Positions 38,095-51,068 of a stretch of DNA of 64,000 bases are shown here, in pieces (within the stretch, counting starts at the first letter, position 1; each line of letters opens with the position of its first letter). Both the position numbers and the translations under genes were made by a program. Source of the stretch: Coriaria nepalensis (taxonomy: Eukaryota > Streptophyta > Magnoliopsida > Cucurbitales > Coriariaceae). The notes under the pieces are model-generated. The model saw nothing but the letters and a program-made list of their open reading frames with translations, ran no database searches and had not been told where the DNA came from. The stretch is from contig CP114492.1 in the NCBI GenBank assembly GCA_027186245.1, forward strand, positions 2,053,501 through 2,117,500, given 5' to 3'.

Positions 38095-41000
38095 TTACTC
38101 ATACTCCACCAACACGTACAGTTGCTTCCCATTCAATCTCTCGCGACCCTACAAGTACAACAACATCATCTCACTGTTTTAGCGTTCAAATTTTATCATC
38201 ATCTTAGGATGATAGTTCCAGCTAGAGGAAAAAAAAAAAGGGTTGTCGAGAGTCGTAGCGAGCTAACCTTTAATTCCGGTAGTTCAATGACGCATGCGCA
38301 TTCGACGACTTCTGCTCCTACGCGTTCTACGTATAACAATTTTGGGAGAAAGATTTGAACATCTATCTTTATATAAAGATTGTTTAGGGGGAGATGAAGA
38401 GATCAGAGTGAGGTAAGGATTAATATTACAACGTACCGAGTAAATTCATAGCTGCACAGAGGGTACCGCCAGTCGCGATCAAATCATCGACGACTAGAGC
38501 ACGATCACAGGGATCAACAGCTCCAACGTGCATCTCAATACAGTCGCGTCCATATTCCAACACATACTCTTCAGAAATAACTTCACCTTTGAGAAAAAAG
38601 AAATCGAATGGATTCAATATTGTTTTTCTTATACAATCTTGATCTCCTTTCATGTTAATTCAACTGTTCGACATTCGTCACAATTCCCGCCTTAGATATA
38701 TATCTTAATTATACTTTGACATATCAAATGAAAAAAGAAAAAAGACATGGAAATTACTACCAGGTAGCTTTCTGGGTTTCCTCAGAGGAACAAATTTGGC
38801 TCCAATAGCCAACGCAATTGGAGGGCCGAATATAAAGCCTCGTGCTTCGATTCCTGAAAAGTGATGCTAATAATTAAATTAAAGAACCAAAATCTAGCAA
38901 TAAAGGTATGAAAATTGTAGAATGAATTCTGGTACGTTATAATTTAGACAGGATAATAAGTAGCAAAAGTGATGTCATTTGACCATAGTAATAAAAATCG
39001 ATAGTAGTGACTAGTGATCAGACTTCATTACTGATGTCAAACTTCAATGTGCAAGTTGTACTTCTGACTTCTGAGATTAACAAATTGAAATAAAAGGTGT
39101 AAAAGAATGAGTAGGGTTTCATAGAATAAATTATTAGCGTTTGATATGTTTAATATATAAGGTATAGCTTTTGAAACTGATAATTCAATAAAGTTAATTT
39201 GAGCAAATTCTCGTGAAAACATATACTGTCTTCAAAAATGGATGGTTTCAAGTAGGGGCGGAGCTAGAAAATATATATATATATATATCACACAAAAATG
39301 AGAGTGCAAAAATGAAGAACTACTAAAATTTAGGGATTTAGTTTATAAAATTCTAACAAATTAGGGATAAAATTTAATATTGACAAACGTTAGGGATGCC
39401 CTGCTCGCCTTCGTTTTTTTTTTTTTTTTTCGGGGGGGGAAAAGTTTAAAACCCTAGCCCCTTTGGATCAACCACTGCTTTCAAGGACTTGGCCAACGAA
39501 GAGATAGCAAGATCAACAGTTACAGACAACAAAACTCCAAGACAAGACAGCATTAACTACTATGTCAACGTTGTCTGATGATCTAGTGTGTAACGTTAGA
39601 CATCCAGCTACCATTCTATAATTAGGACTAAAAAACTTTCAATGTTTTCATGTAAATGTAGTACAGGTTGTAGATTGTAGACGTACGTAGAATTAAGTGG
39701 AATAAGCAAGTGGAAATCATCAATTTAGATTATCTAAGAAATGAGCAGCATACTATTTCTAACTAGATATTTTGAGAAACCCAAGGTTCGACAGATAGCT
39801 CAAATAAATTATAACCTAAAACTATAAATACTAGACCAACGCCAAAAACATCTTATCCATGAAATAGACACGATAAATATGAAAAATAATAATAGATTTT
39901 ATACGGTAGATTTCATTTTTTTCATTTTTATATATGATTAATCAGAATGAAAATATTCATCTATATTTTAATTGTATTGTAAAAAAGTAATTATAAGAAG
40001 ATTAATCTTAGATAAAATAAGATAACTTAACAATATTTACATCACCACTTATTAATACATCAATTAAATAATCCATATAGAGAATTGGCCTATCATCCCA
40101 CCTTATCCAAGTTTTGTTTAGTTTGATCTCCCTACTATTTTTTATTTTAAAGGTGTATAGTATATATTTAATTGCACATCATTTTAATATTAGAATCTTA
40201 AATTTCATTATAAAATGTTCATATTTTTTTTAGAAGAAAATATATATAATGTACTAATTCGTTTTAATCATATATAATATTAATATAATATATAAATAAG
40301 AGTATAAAATTAAAGTTAATTCATCTATTATAAATATAATTGATTTCTCTGCCTATCTTAACTCATTATTCTAACATTGGAATGTCATTAAAACTTGGAA
40401 CACTTAAAATGGGGGAAGTTGGATCAATCAAAATCGCTTTTTTATAAATAATCAAAATTTTAAAAAAAAATCACTTTTTTTTTTATGAGAAAGAGCAATT
40501 AATGTCAAATCCCACTAACAAAGCTCAAAGTCAAAACTTAAAATGACACCTAAAAGCCAAAAAAACCCACTATGATTTCCATTTCTAAACATGTCTCTCA
40601 TTATGCATTGAAAAGGAAAACTTCTTCATGCAGCTATTAGATTATTTCTACATCATACATACTATGAGCTGCTTTCACATAAGATTGGACCCCACCTCTT
40701 TCAAGCTAAATCAAGAGCCACATAACTAAGGCCCTTCTCAAGCTTTTTTATATATCACAGCCTCAATCAAACCAAAAATACTTCAGAAAATAAACCAAAA
40801 GTTTGCTTCTTTATTCATTCATTTATTTAGTTTACCTGCAACAACTGAAATATTCTTGCCCTTGTATCGCTCCACAAACAAATCGATTGTGTCTTTAAAT
40901 GCTTTAGGTTCCAGTAACAGAGTTGTTATGTCTTGGAACATAATTCCTGCAATATTTTCTCGTAAACAAACAAATTTGGAAAAAAAAAAAAAAAAAAAAG

Positions 41001-41146
41001 GACGCAAAATTAACTTCTTGAACGTTAATAAAAGTGAAATAGACAGACGGAGAGAGGGAACAACCTGGTTTTGGGAAATTGGGTACCATGCGAATCTTAG
41101 TTTTGATTCCATTGATGCGAGGATCTTCTTCTCTGTGAGCTGACAT
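38095..41146 (-). CDS. APT3: Adenine phosphoribosyltransferase
   Basis: Purine salvage enzyme converting adenine and PRPP to AMP; in plants APT isoforms also inactivate cytokinin bases. Six coding exons: 41065-41146, 40836-40946, 38761-38853, 38437-38586, 38268-38326 and 38095-38148. They have matching phases and GT-AG borders and give 182 aa, close to the usual ~183. Visible blocks are VPNFPKPG and [10 protein letters not shown] (N-terminal substrate region), [27 protein letters not shown], and the PRPP-binding loop [11 protein letters not shown] at residues 127-137. The C-terminal exons read [18 protein letters not shown] and then [17 protein letters not shown]. The last two exons are short and were found by reading the minus strand. 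The second intron (38854-40835) is long and carries a MITE. The stop codon lies only ~200 bp from the outer copia LTR. The APT3 name relies on remembered synteny with At4g22570; the family call is secure. Confidence 0.93.
39253..39477. mobile_element. hAT-like MITE inside an APT intron
   Basis: 225 bp flanked by GTTTCAAG (39245-39252) and CTTTCAAG (39478-39485), an 8-bp target-site duplication with one mismatch. The ends are degenerate inverted repeats: TAGGGGCGGAGC at the left and the complement of gatcaaccactg at the right. The GGGGCGGAGC terminus is a familiar type in plant hAT-derived MITEs. It contains no coding capacity. Confidence 0.75.
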
Positions 41147-42009
41147 TGTCTTAACTGATTCTTAGAACAACTAAAAAACAGAGCACAAAAAAATAAAACA
41201 CAGAGAGCTCTCTGTTTCTGTGTATGTTATAAACCAGAGTTAGCGAAGGGATTGAGAGAAATAAAGAAACGAATGGAAAACAGAGAAAGAAGAAACGTAA
41301 CGTAAGGAGAGAGATAGAGAGAGAGAGAGTGTGTGGGGGGGGGGGAAGTTCTATATGATTTTTTATTTTTTAAGAGAAAGAAGTGAAGGGATCAGAAGAA
41401 ACGGAAATTCCAATTTTATAACGCCTCTCTTCTCAGATTTTCAGCCTTTTTTTTCGACAAACACAAGTCTCATGTGTTGGTTGTTTATTTGTTTGTTTGT
41501 TTTTTTGACAAGAATATTAGTTTGTTTATTGCAGAGAGGGGAAAGGTTCCGTCGAAAAAATCTCCGACCTAAGGAAGAAAAATATTAATTTAGTTTAATC
41601 ACTATAATTAAATTCTTAGCTTCTTATAGTGAAAAAGAAGCATCACTTTAACAACCACCTCTTTTTAAGCTTTAGTTATTCTTAGTAGTGTTTTTTCTTT
41701 CTTTGTTTTTAAGAGTTATAGTTATACAATTAGACTGAATTAGTCTTTATGTTTAATTTTTGGGATCAATCACAATCGACAAACCAGCAGTTAACATTAT
41801 GGGTTTTTTTTTTTTTTTTTGACAGAATTCAGGAAGAATTAGCATGCGTCGATGGAAGGATGCTCTAGCGAGGAGAAAGTATGAAATAGAAATTTTATCT
41901 TAACGAAAGATAGTTGAAGTACATAGTATTAGTGTACTATTCTTAATAGAAGAATGATGTCCTATTATTGAAAGATTTTTGGAAAAGCGAAGGTAATACA
42001 ATTTGTGAC
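41147..42009. other. Upstream region of the APT gene
   Basis: Probably the 5' leader and promoter of the minus-strand APT gene. GA-rich runs at about 41310-41328 are followed by GT and G runs to about 41345. The rest is AT-rich spacer. No gene was seen on either strand. Confidence 0.45.
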
Positions 42010-43761
42010 ATTTTATACTAAACCTCTATATTGCTCTAGTTAAAAGCTCTTGAAAAATACACAATTTAGGATATAAAAAAACATAGAATTGGTTTTTTTG
42101 GGAAGGGAAGAAACTGATAGGAGATTATGATGAAATTTTTGTACAAAAAGCATATTATGAAGTGTTAAGGTGTTAGACAAAGTAATAGTGCCAGTATAAG
42201 TGGAATATGATATCATTTCGTTTAGTAATCTTATGGATGAAGATGAGACATATGAGCATGGAATAAGATTTGTTAGACTTTGTAAATTATAAGTCATATG
42301 GTGGCTTGCTTCCGTATCAATTATCCAAGACTGTGCATTATATGTAGTGAGGAAACAAGAAGAGCTACCTAGAGAAGTAGTAGTAAGATTGGCACTAAAT
42401 GTTGGAGTAGAATCATTTTCTTTATTCAACATTTGTATCAATTAGTTGTACTACTCATGAGAGAGCATTTGAGCACTACAAATGGACTAAGTCTTTGGAA
42501 CATCTGCTTGAGCAACATTTGATGAAGCATGTTTCTGGTAAAAAGGTTTTTTGCCCTTGCAGGTGTTGTTACGTAACCCTTGGATAGCCAATAATCTTGA
42601 AGCAAGATTCCTTTTTATACCCTTTGGCATGGCAGTGATCACATTCAACCGTAATTTTGTTAGTATTAACATGTGTTATATGAATTAAATACTATGACCT
42701 CATTATTGACATTGTTTGTATTGATGTTGCATTGTGCTTCATCTTCATTAAGGATAACATAAGCTTCTTCAACAGATGGAAGTGGATTTTTCAATAGTAT
42801 TTAACTACGAATTGGAATGTAGGACTCATACAATCCCATAAGAAATTGAAAAAGTCTTTGCTCTACAATATATTTTTGGTATATTTGATTATCTGGTAAA
42901 ATCACCAAAGCAGAAAATTCATCCCATAATTCTTTCAATCGGTTATAATAACTTGATATATCACTGCTTCTTTGTGTAGTATTAGCAATCTTGTTCTGGA
43001 TTGTAAATTTGCGTGTGTCATTCACCTTTTCAAATCTCTTTTGAAGATCTTTCCAAACAAGATGTGCATATGATGAGTATACTACGCCATTGTACAATTC
43101 TATAGAAAGTGTGTTGAGGATCCAGTTTATCACACAGACATTGCAGCGATCCCAATTCTAAGCCATTATTAGTTCATTTGTTGGTCTTGTGTACATTTAT
43201 GTAACAAGACCTATCATAATAATCTTTATGGCTTTGCTCCAAGTATTGTAATTTTGTGATCCTAGAAGTCGTGGTGAGACTAAAATTAAATAAGACGTGT
43301 CAGATAGATGCAAGAATAAAAAATGATGATTGAAATCCATGGAAGTTTTATTCAGTCCTATAGAAACAAAGTTGGTTCATGACAATGGATTACTTGCACT
43401 TATTGGAGCTAGAGGCAAATTTTTTTCATCAGTGGTAGACATTTCTAAAACTCTGGATTTGCAATATTGATGCAGAAGATTTTTGACCGAAGTGAGAGAT
43501 CACATCTCTAATTGTTCTAATACCATAATAAGATTCACAAGAATTTGAATTGAGCGAAGGTAGAGAGAGACAGAGGCCAGAGAAGTTTGTTAATCTCGTA
43601 TTCAACTTGTTTGTTAATTACATCGGAAACTCTATAATATACTTGCATGTATAAACTAATTTACTTAACCGTTAAATTGTTTACACACTAATTAACCCAG
43701 ACATCCCTAACTAATCTTAATTGATTTAACTAACTTGCTTATGTGGGCGGTCATATAATCA
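42010..43761 (-). mobile_element. Truncated copia element: 5' LTR, gag and protease (copy 5)
   Basis: Minus-strand relic retaining only the 5' part. The apparent LTR (about 43527-43761) starts TGATTATATGACC, and a primer-like TGGTATTAGAAC follows at 43525-43514. A gag start lies at 43442 (MSTTDEKNLPLAP). The UBN2-type gag core is well preserved (42801-43133, with NWILNTLS, KDLQKRFEK and ELWDEFSAL). Then come a zinc-knuckle region with stops (42487-42720) and a protease with IIDTEASHHMT (42040-42441), where the catalytic DTG is changed to DTE. Integrase, RT, RNase H and the 3' LTR are missing. The left boundary is approximate. Confidence 0.8.
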
Positions 43762-45146
43762 CCAATATTTATCTATCTTGATATTAGTTTTAAATCAATG
43801 CTGAAGATTTCTTCACATAGGAACTTGCTCAAGTTCCAACTGGAAGAAAAAGCTTAACTACCTATGAATATATACTAATTATAGTAGCTAATAGATATCA
43901 TCTAATTCTTTAATGGCTCTCATTTCTCATTCTAGTTCCTCATACGCCCATTATAGTTCCCATTTCTCATTCCACCCGAAATCTTCTCATTTCCTTTCTC
44001 ATGATTAAATCTAACGTCTTATGTCTTAATGTCATGTTTGGTTGTCAAGAATGTACAAGAATACAAAAATGGAATAACAAAATAGTTCCAAGTACCATTC
44101 GGCGTGGTTTTGAAAATGATGATGTGTATTGCATTAGAATGATTTCTCATGTTTGGTGATGATTTTTGAAAAACTAAGACTGAAAGTTGAGTTTTTCCTT
44201 ATTATACTTAAATTGTAATAATAATTTCCAAAATCTTTCAATAATTAACAAACATGATTAATTATTTAAACATTAGATTAAATTATTCTAGACAGCATAT
44301 TCCAGCTATGATTATTGTGTCACACACTAGATCACAATTAATAGATTATATAATCCCATATAGTCCATGATCAAAAACATTGTTTAGAAAAAAAAGAAAA
44401 AAAGAAAAAAAGAAAAAGGGTTTTAGCACCGAAAGCTAGAAATTAATTTGATCAAATAAATTATACTAATTTCTTAAAAAGTATTATTGGGGGAGACAAA
44501 ATGGTAAAATGGGGGAAAGGTGTAGGGTAATGTCTCCGTTTGTAAGGCACATAAATGTGGTGGAGAGTATCTAATAGGAGTTATAGCTCATAGATCATGT
44601 CCTACTCCTACCTATTATTAGGCATTTATTCCACTTTCCCATCCATTTTCCCACCTCACAAACAACCCATAAATGCACAATCCTCATGGGCAACCTAACG
44701 TTATTATTTCATTTATGCGGGTGTGGGTTGTGGGCTTGTTTGTACATGCCTTATTCCTTGTGTTTAGAATATTAAAGTGGCCCATTATTATTATTGTATA
44801 ACTATTGTGGGCCCGAGGCCCATTCTACTGTTTATAGTAGATTTTCTTGCACTGCATGACTGAGGAGAAGTCAACGATCCATATATTTTATAAAAAATAA
44901 GGACGATCCATTTATGGATTAACTTAATTGATGGGTCTTTCACCAATTCCAAATACTTACTTAAAAAGGGTTTAAACACGTTCAACATCTTTAGTTATCT
45001 ATTCTTTGAAACCCATATCTAAACCTCTTTTTGAAGAGATATACGTATATAACATATCTTCATATATATATATATATATATATACGTAATATTTTAAATT
45101 TTATTATAATTATAATCATTACTTTTATACGATGGAATTCGATACA

Positions 45147-45188
<42 letters not shown>

Positions 45189-47281
45189 AACTAAATCCAT
45201 ATCAAATCCTCTGTTAAAACATTTCCTGATTCTTTTGAAACATTTCCCGATTCTTTACAAATCTCCAAGCAGAACAAGTCAAATGTTTTACTAGTATTGG
45301 AGGCATTTGGAGCAACTCACTAAATAATTTTATATGTTTTGCATGTCGTAGATTTAGATTTCCAGTGACTAATCTAAAGGGTGATCCAATTCAAATTCAA
45401 AAGCATTTTGGGTTCAAATTACCGATAGTTTTTTGATATATGAAAAAGTTTTATGGAAACCAAATTGCAGAGTCTAGGAACAAGAATTTTTGAAACCCGT
45501 GAAGATCACAATTTTCGTTAAAATACATTTGTCTTTTCTTATTGATATTTTAGATATTATGATATATGTCTCAAAAGATATAACGAATAATGAATTAATT
45601 GATTACACTACCAATTATTTATAATAAATTTCAAAATATTATCACACTAGAATTTTAGAGCTCGAAAAACAATTGCTCAAGAGATGAGAATGTTTTTAGT
45701 GAAAATTTTCAAATGGGAGAATGCCTATTTATAGGCTTCATAAAGGATAAATATGACCGGGTTTAGCACAATAATCGAGATGTTTTGAAAATTAAATTCA
45801 TCTTTTAGTATAATATTAATTTAAATTTAATGAAACTATTAATTTAAGCTGATCGTTAAAAAATAGAAAAAAAATAAGAAAAATATATATAAATTTAGAT
45901 ACGTTCAAATCTAATATACCATCTTAGAGCAGATAACATTCTTGTTTATAATATTATTATTACTTTTAGCCAGAGTTATTGCTTATATTATTATTCATAT
46001 TGGGTAATACTATATAAATTTTTAACCCATTTGCTCTTTTTAAAAATTTTCTATTCTCAATCATTTCAACGAATCTACTTTGAATATCAATTTCTTATTT
46101 ACTTATTTATTATTTTAAACGAAACATCTACTATTTCAAAAATCTCACAACGAATAACTCGAATCCACTTTAAGCTTTCGCTAACATGAATGACTCTTAC
46201 TCGACAATCCTAGAAACTACATCTTAATATGCTATTTTTCCAATAATTATGACTAAGACAGAAACATCAATAGCTTGTAATCGTGAAAAGCCAAGTCCTT
46301 ATTCCATCTTGCTTGGTTAAACCGAATAAAAGTCTAAACAGCGCTGATTGGAGGAAGGACAATGATGTCGACATGATTTAGAGGTTAATAATGTATTAGG
46401 AGCATTACTAAGCTTAGCTCTCTCCTTAGGGGAAAAAACAAGAGCTAGGACCTTTACTTTAAATGCTATAAATTCCATGTCATGCCCATTCTTCATATTT
46501 GTTGATAACTTTTTTCATGAATAGATCATTTGCCTCAACAATCCCATGCCAAGTTGCCAACTTAACCACATCAAACTATCTCTAACGTTTTGTCAAACAT
46601 CACTTATTTAGTTCATCAGTTGTTTTTCTAACAAGAGTTAAACCAGAACAAGGCAACAAAGAGGAGAATAGCTTGAGAAATGTTTCGTTTCCTTAACTTG
46701 ATAGGAAATGTCAAACCCAAATAGCTGTAGCCTATATAACACATGAAGTAGTTAAACAAACTTGCAACTTTCTCGAAGACTTCTTATTGTTTTGAGGCAA
46801 AAGATTATGTTACGACTTCGAAGAAAATTCACACCTCAATGAGTGAGCTTTTGTTGGTCGCACCAAACCCACCAATAAAATAAACTAGTCATTATTAGAA
46901 ATGCCAAGAGTACAAATGTATTTCACTCACCCACTTCCATTTTTTTTTTCTTTCACAGACACAGAGAAGGAGATTGAGAGGAAATATTCATCCTAGTTTC
47001 CTCAAAATTGGATTTAGAAAAAAAAACAAAAAAAATTTGTTTCTGTGGCAATAACGCCCAATTTTTCTTTCTATCTTCTTCGGACCCTCCGAAGATCTTT
47101 TTCTAAACAAAACAAGCCTAGAAAACATCTGTTTTCGCACTGTCAGACTAGCTCTAACGGGCTGCTGCACTAAATGCACCATTTTTTGTCATTCTTCCTC
47201 ACCGAAATAAATAAAAAGCTAAATAAAATAATATTCACACCTTCTTTTGAAGCTTAGTACCTGTTTTAGGTCTTCAGTTAA
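43762..47281. other. AT-rich spacer upstream of KASIII, possible LTR relics
   Basis: Two TA-dinucleotide tracts (45062-45084, 45151-45183) and an (A7G)-type tract near 44389-44417 are present. At about 45730 the minus strand has a TATAAATAGGC box, a type common in plant LTR promoters, so 45600-45950 may be a solo-LTR relic, but no boundaries were found. The last few hundred bases are the likely KASIII promoter and leader. No gene was seen. Confidence 0.4.
45151..45183. repeat. (TA)n microsatellite
   Basis: About 16 uninterrupted TA units. A second tract lies at 45062-45084. Confidence 0.85.
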
Positions 47282-50200
47282 ATGGCCAATTCGTCTGGGT
47301 TCTTCTCTCCTTCAATTCCTAGCTTGAGGAAGACGATTCAGCCTTCAATAAGCATTTACCCATATGGGTTTCAATCCCCTGAGGCGCTCTGTAAAAGGGT
47401 TTTCTGCTCCACCGCCATTAATGGCGCAGAGAAGCTTTCTTCTGGAGCTTCCCCTTCTGAATCTCGAGTACTCAGGTGAGATCTTTCATTTTCCATGATT
47501 AATTGGAGTTCGATTTTCGATCTATTAATGCGATATATGAAAAAGGTAAGATTTTGAAGTGTGTTTTTTTTTTTTTCCATTTTATTCTACTAATGCAAGA
47601 GAAGTTCAACTTCATAATTCTGAACAAGAAATTGATTTTGTTTTTATTATTTTTTTGGATGCCCTTTATAATGCTGCTTATGGCAAGCTTCTTATCTCTT
47701 TGTAACTTTAGGCAAAGAGTGATTCAGTGCTGAAATGTATTTATATATAATCTTTGACAGGTTAGTTAGTAGAGGCTGCAAGTTAGTTGGATGTGGCTCA
47801 GCTTTTCCAGCGCTTCAAGTTTCAAATGATGATCTTGCAAAGATAGTTGATACTAATGATGAATGGATATCAGTTCGGACCGGGATTAGGAACCGTAGAG
47901 TGCTCTCAGGTTTGTTTCATTCAAATGCATGAGTTTGTTCCCCAAATTGGGCGAGCCATGAGCATCTTGATTTAGGGCGGCTTTTGTGACTTGTGATTAG
48001 GCCGTAAATATATCATTCTCAAGTGCTTGAAGCCAGAGTGAATACTTTTTAGGTTGAGTTTTCCTAAACGGTTTAACACCCCCTTTTAGATTTAGTTTGA
48101 TTGATAAATTTCCGAACTCTTAAATAAAGATGTTATGTCAATTTAACTCTATTCTTATATTTATAATCCACTTTTAGAATCAATTTTTCAAACCGCTAAG
48201 ACAAACTGATCCTTAATGGGTTTGATTGTATTTCCAGAATAGAAGTCCATTAGTATTAGAGTTTTCAAAATCGAGTTTTGTGAGCCAAACTGGGGTTTTT
48301 GACCCTGCAGAAAATTTTTTCAGGTTTACCTTTCCATGGATCATTTATGTAAGGCCTAAGTAAATTTTTTGAGGGGCCCAATAAGAAAAAATAACAATAA
48401 TTAACTTGGTTTCCTTTTGTTGGACCATTTTCTTTTTCAGGCAGAGATAATAGTATGACTGCTTTGGCGGTAGAGGCGGCTAGGAGAGCTCTTGAAATGG
48501 CTCAAGTTGACCCAGACGATGTTGACTTGGTCTTGATGTGCACTTCTACCCCAGAGGATCTTTTCGGTAGCGCTCCACAGGTATAAATAAATAAGCTTAT
48601 CAGATAAATAAATCTTTGATTCACTATCTAAGAGCGAGTGATCCATTTCCATGGCAAATTTTATCCTGCACTTGCAATAGATACTCCTGCTAAGATTAAG
48701 CCACATCAGCACAAATTTTTTTTGAACTGTCAAAAGTTGCTGGCGTGCCTTAATCGTAGCTGTCGAAGTATTCTACTCCGCATGTAATGTAGAATACCTC
48801 CCGTTTTCATATTTGCAATAATCTAAGAGAATCTTGGTTTTCTTTGGCATGTATTGAAAGCTGGTTTCATTTTTTTTCTTCCCCCTCTTCAGATTCAAAA
48901 GGCACTTGGGTGCAAAAGAAATCCATTGGCCTATGACATAACTGCCGCTTGTAGTGGATTTGTATTGGGTTTAGTGTCGGCTGCTTGTCACATTAGGGGT
49001 AAAGATATCATTACCAATTTCTGCTCTGGTTTGAATCTCAATCGAACATTCTTGTTATGGTGAGGATAATACTTACAATGGGTGAATATATTAATCATAA
49101 CAGGAGGTGGATTTAAGAATGTTCTTGTCGTTGGGGCCGATGCTCTTTCTCGTTACGTTGATTGGACCGATCGAGGGACATGCATTCTCTTCGGAGATGC
49201 TGCTGGGGCTGTTTTAGTACAGGTAATGAGTGTTCCCTCTTCAATCGTTATATTGGCTTTCTATAGTACTAATTGGTCTTCAAATTATTGGAATACAATC
49301 TAAAAGCTGATTTCAGTATAAGAAGTCGAAATGGGGCTCTTAAGCTTAGTTTTCCTTAGCGGACTAGGAACTGGGTATTTAGTATAAGAGTAGATTTAAA
49401 TTGATGTATTTTATTTTTGTAGAAATTAAGATTAAATTTATATTAGTGTGACATACTTGCTTATTGAAAACGCTTTGGCAAACTGGGCCTAATCTCAAAG
49501 GGGAAACCTACTAGTTTCTATAAAGTACGCGGTGAAAAACTCAAAAAGTTATTTGATTCATGATATTTTGAATAGGCATGTGATATTGAGGATGATGGTC
49601 TATTCAGTTTCGACTTGCATAGTGATGGGGAAGGTCAAAGGTGAGTCTAATAATTCTTTTTTGCATAAAAATTATAAAGTTTGTACTTTTGAGGAAATTA
49701 ACCAAAGTGCAAACCTGATAACAGGCATCTAAATGCTTCTATAAAGGAAAATGAAACCGATGAAGCCTTTGGTTCTTCTAATGGTTCGGTCTTGAATTTC
49801 CCGCCAAAACGTTCTTCGTATTCTTGTATTCAAATGAATGGGAAAGAAGTGTTCCGATTTGCTGTCCGATCCGTACCACAATCAATCAAGGCTGCCCTTG
49901 AAAAGGCCAATCTTCCTGTGTCAAGCATTGATTGGTTATTGCTTCATCAGGTACAAGTTTTTATATACCCTTCTTAAATAAAACAGAGTTTGAAATTTTT
50001 ATTTTGCATTTGGGGCGACCTCTAGGATAATTGAAGATTTATTGGTCCAAACTAGACTATACCAGTTTACATTGGCAGTTTTAGAACTGGATTTCTGAAA
50101 CCGGATTTATAGGTTCAGGATTATATCTAAATTAATTCGACAATGAATTTAAGATTTTGAAATTTTTTTATAACAAAATTCAAACAGGATTTTTTGAACA

Positions 50201-50516
50201 CTTGGTGGGCACACTGGCCATAAAATCTGAACTGGAGTTTCAATACATTCAATTTTTGACAAAATGAGTCGTGGGCTGAAAAAAATATTTGCAGGCAAAC
50301 CAGAGGATTATTGATGCTGTGGCTACTCGTTTAGAGGTCCCATCGGAACGGGTTATTTCAAATTTGGCAAATTTCGGAAATACCAGTGCGGCTTCTATTC
50401 CCTTGGCTTTAGACGAGGCGGTTAGGGGCGGCAAGGTGAAGGTGGGCCATACTATTGCAGCTGCTGGGTTTGGAGCCGGTCTAACTTGGGGTTCCGCCAT
50501 ACTTAGATGGGGGTGA
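47282..50516 (+). CDS. KASIII: Chloroplast 3-ketoacyl-ACP synthase III (KASIII, FabH type)
   Basis: Catalyses the first condensation of plastid fatty-acid synthesis, acetyl-CoA plus malonyl-ACP to acetoacetyl-ACP. Eight coding exons: 47282-47475, 47761-47909, 48441-48580, 48893-48998, 49104-49222, 49576-49640, 49725-49950 and 50295-50516. All have GT-AG borders and compatible phases and give 406 aa, the normal length for the plastid enzyme. The Ser-rich N-terminus (about residues 1-60) is a plausible transit peptide. The FabH triad is complete: Cys181 in AACSGF, His332 in the LLLHQAN motif (split by the exon 7/8 junction) and Asn362 in NFGNTS. The 30-residue His-Asn spacing equals that of bacterial FabH. 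Other family blocks are [25 protein letters not shown] and [13 protein letters not shown]. The gene is convergent with the GT47 gene, whose stop lies ~550 bp away. Confidence 0.95.
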
Positions 50517-51068
50517 TTAAAGATAAAGACGAAGAAATGAGACATGTTTATGAAAGAAAGAAACTGGAAAAAATAAAAGGAAAAGAAAAAAAGTCTGGAA
50601 AATTTTCAATTTGTATTGCAGAAATTTTAGGAGGAATTGTTCATCTCTCTTTTCTCGTCTTCCAATTTGGCTTATGTCACCTTGTTCTAGCCTCTTTTTT
50701 TTTTTTTTTTTTTAAATTTTTTTCACATTTTGATTTTCAATATAAAAAAATTCATTCTTTTTCCTCTGTTCAATAATGGATGTTACAAAAGTGAATAAGG
50801 TGGATTCCATTTGAATAGGATCTTTTCTAGTATTGTGGGGTTTGGACATGAATTTGGAGCATGAAGTTTGATCAACCTGCATTTTCTTTGGAGCGTGAAC
50901 TGGGGCAGACTGAAGAACTCTTGCCGTAAACAGCTATAGATTGATTGATTGCTCCTACAGCTATTACAGCTACAGCTACAGATTAATTGCTTGTATTATC
51001 AAATTGACTTGGGTATGAAAAATTAAATTATAATTTCAGTAATCGAGTAAGCAAACTAAATATCAAAA
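50517..51068. other. Convergent 3' intergenic region
   Basis: Lies between the stop codons of KASIII (plus) and the GT47 gene (minus). It contains a T18-19 run (50694-50712), an AT-rich KASIII 3' UTR-like stretch, and short cagctacagctaca-type repeats near 50958-50980. No further gene was seen. Confidence 0.5.

Noticed and set aside
38095..38430. Suspected loss of the last APT exons because a retrotransposon lies just downstream
   Set aside because: Reading the minus strand found both missing exons (38268-38326 and 38095-38148) with good splice sites, matching phases and the expected C-terminus.
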